DNA from: Bacillota bacterium
Lineage (GTDB): Bacteria > Bacillota > Bacilli > Lactobacillales > Enterococcaceae
Length of the DNA: 5,891 nt
Assembly (NCBI GenBank): GCA_023389005.1
Contig: JAEWFE010000165.1
Location: forward strand, 1 to 5,891
Direction: 5' to 3'
Position numbers and translations under genes: made by a program
In this document: positions 5,629-5,891 of the stretch, piece by piece
Position numbering within the stretch: the stretch's first letter is position 1
How the letters are laid out: the number at the start of each line of letters is the position of its first letter
The notes under the pieces: model-generated
Databases searched by the model: none
What the model was told of the DNA's origin: nothing
What the model saw: the letters and a program-made list of their open reading frames with translations, nothing else

Positions 5629-5657
5629 AGTATAACATAACATTGAAAAATCCCCAA
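5629..5657 (-). promoter_or_regulatory. Predicted gor promoter
   Basis: On the minus strand TTGGGG (5652-5657) and TATACT (5629-5634) are spaced by 17 bp. The -10 is good and the -35 weak, which leaves room for an activator. The leader would be roughly 50 nt. Confidence 0.55.
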
Positions 5658-5735
5658 AAAATCTGCCATTCGCAAAACATTTACAACTTTCACACGCAAT
5701 CTGTAACTATTTTGTAAATACTATTTGAATTCTAC

Positions 5736-5773
5736 TGTAAACGCTTATCATTTCACCCACATTCTGATACGAT
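5736..5773 (+). promoter_or_regulatory. Predicted promoter of HAD gene with cre-like sequence
   Basis: TTATCA (5745-5750) and TACGAT (5768-5773) are spaced by 17 bp, with TGA giving an extended -10. The sequence TGTAAACGCTTATCA (5736-5750) overlaps the -35. It resembles a catabolite-responsive element but has one extra base relative to the 14-bp consensus, so CcpA binding is doubtful. Confidence 0.45.
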
Positions 5774-5805
5774 AAAGATAAGAAAACAGCAAAGGAAGAG
5801 GTACT

Positions 5806-5891
5806 ATGTCAAAAATTATTTTTCTCGATGTTGATGGGACTTTAGTCGATTATGATAACACGTTGCCTGAATCTGCCAAACTGGCTATTCA
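5806..5891 (+). CDS. HAD-superfamily phosphatase, Cof type (5' part only)
   Basis: Only the first 28 codons lie in the window; the gene runs off the right edge. The start, MSKIIFLDVDGTLVDYDN, carries HAD motif I, DxDGT, with the nucleophile D8 and general acid D10 at the usual distance from the N-terminus. The following NTLPESAKLAI resembles the Cof/YbhA-like subfamily (HAD-IIB), which dephosphorylates sugar phosphates and related small metabolites. The start is supported by AAAGGAAGAGG just upstream (5791-5801). It is divergent from gor with about 230 bp between the starts, and its promoter is separate. The exact substrate cannot be judged from this fragment. Confidence 0.85.
   Translation, partial: MSKIIFLDVDGTLVDYDNTLPESAKLAI

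Overview
The window is low-GC Gram-positive (Firmicute) DNA. Strong AGGAGG-type ribosome binding sites, sigma-A promoters with extended -10 boxes and the style of the proteins suggest Lactobacillales, most likely an Enterococcus or close relative. This is an inference; no marker gene is present. It combines a conserved chromosomal part (about 2.9-5.9 kb) with an AT-rich accessory part (about 0.36-2.85 kb).

From the left, positions 1-360 are very AT-rich and hold no gene I can support. Positions 360-930 hold what looks like a type I toxin-antitoxin locus. It has a 39-residue hydrophobic peptide gene on the minus strand and a convergent antisense RNA gene that shares a terminator with it. A second antitoxin-like RNA gene lies beside it without a toxin partner. 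Positions about 1000-2830 are a decayed IS607-type element: an intact tnpB (429 aa) and, upstream of it, a broken tnpA serine recombinase with an in-frame stop and a lost N-terminus. The region just 3' of tnpB is where a guide (omega) RNA would be expected. The accessory block is bracketed by two copies of a roughly 48-bp terminator sequence, one of which ends the lysR gene.

The chromosomal part holds a LysR-type regulator (minus), about 400 bp of non-coding DNA containing two large imperfect fold-back repeats, and a glutathione-reductase-type flavoprotein (minus). Facing away from it is the start of a HAD-family phosphatase (plus), cut off by the window edge. The lysR and gor genes are co-directional, but lysR has its own good promoter and they are separated by the repeats, so a single operon is not required. 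The lysR product may or may not regulate gor.

The most notable items are the duplicated antitoxin next to a very short toxin gene, the TnpB with a non-canonical RuvC motif and no zinc finger, and the compound fold-back repeats joined by a recurring CCTTTAT heptamer.
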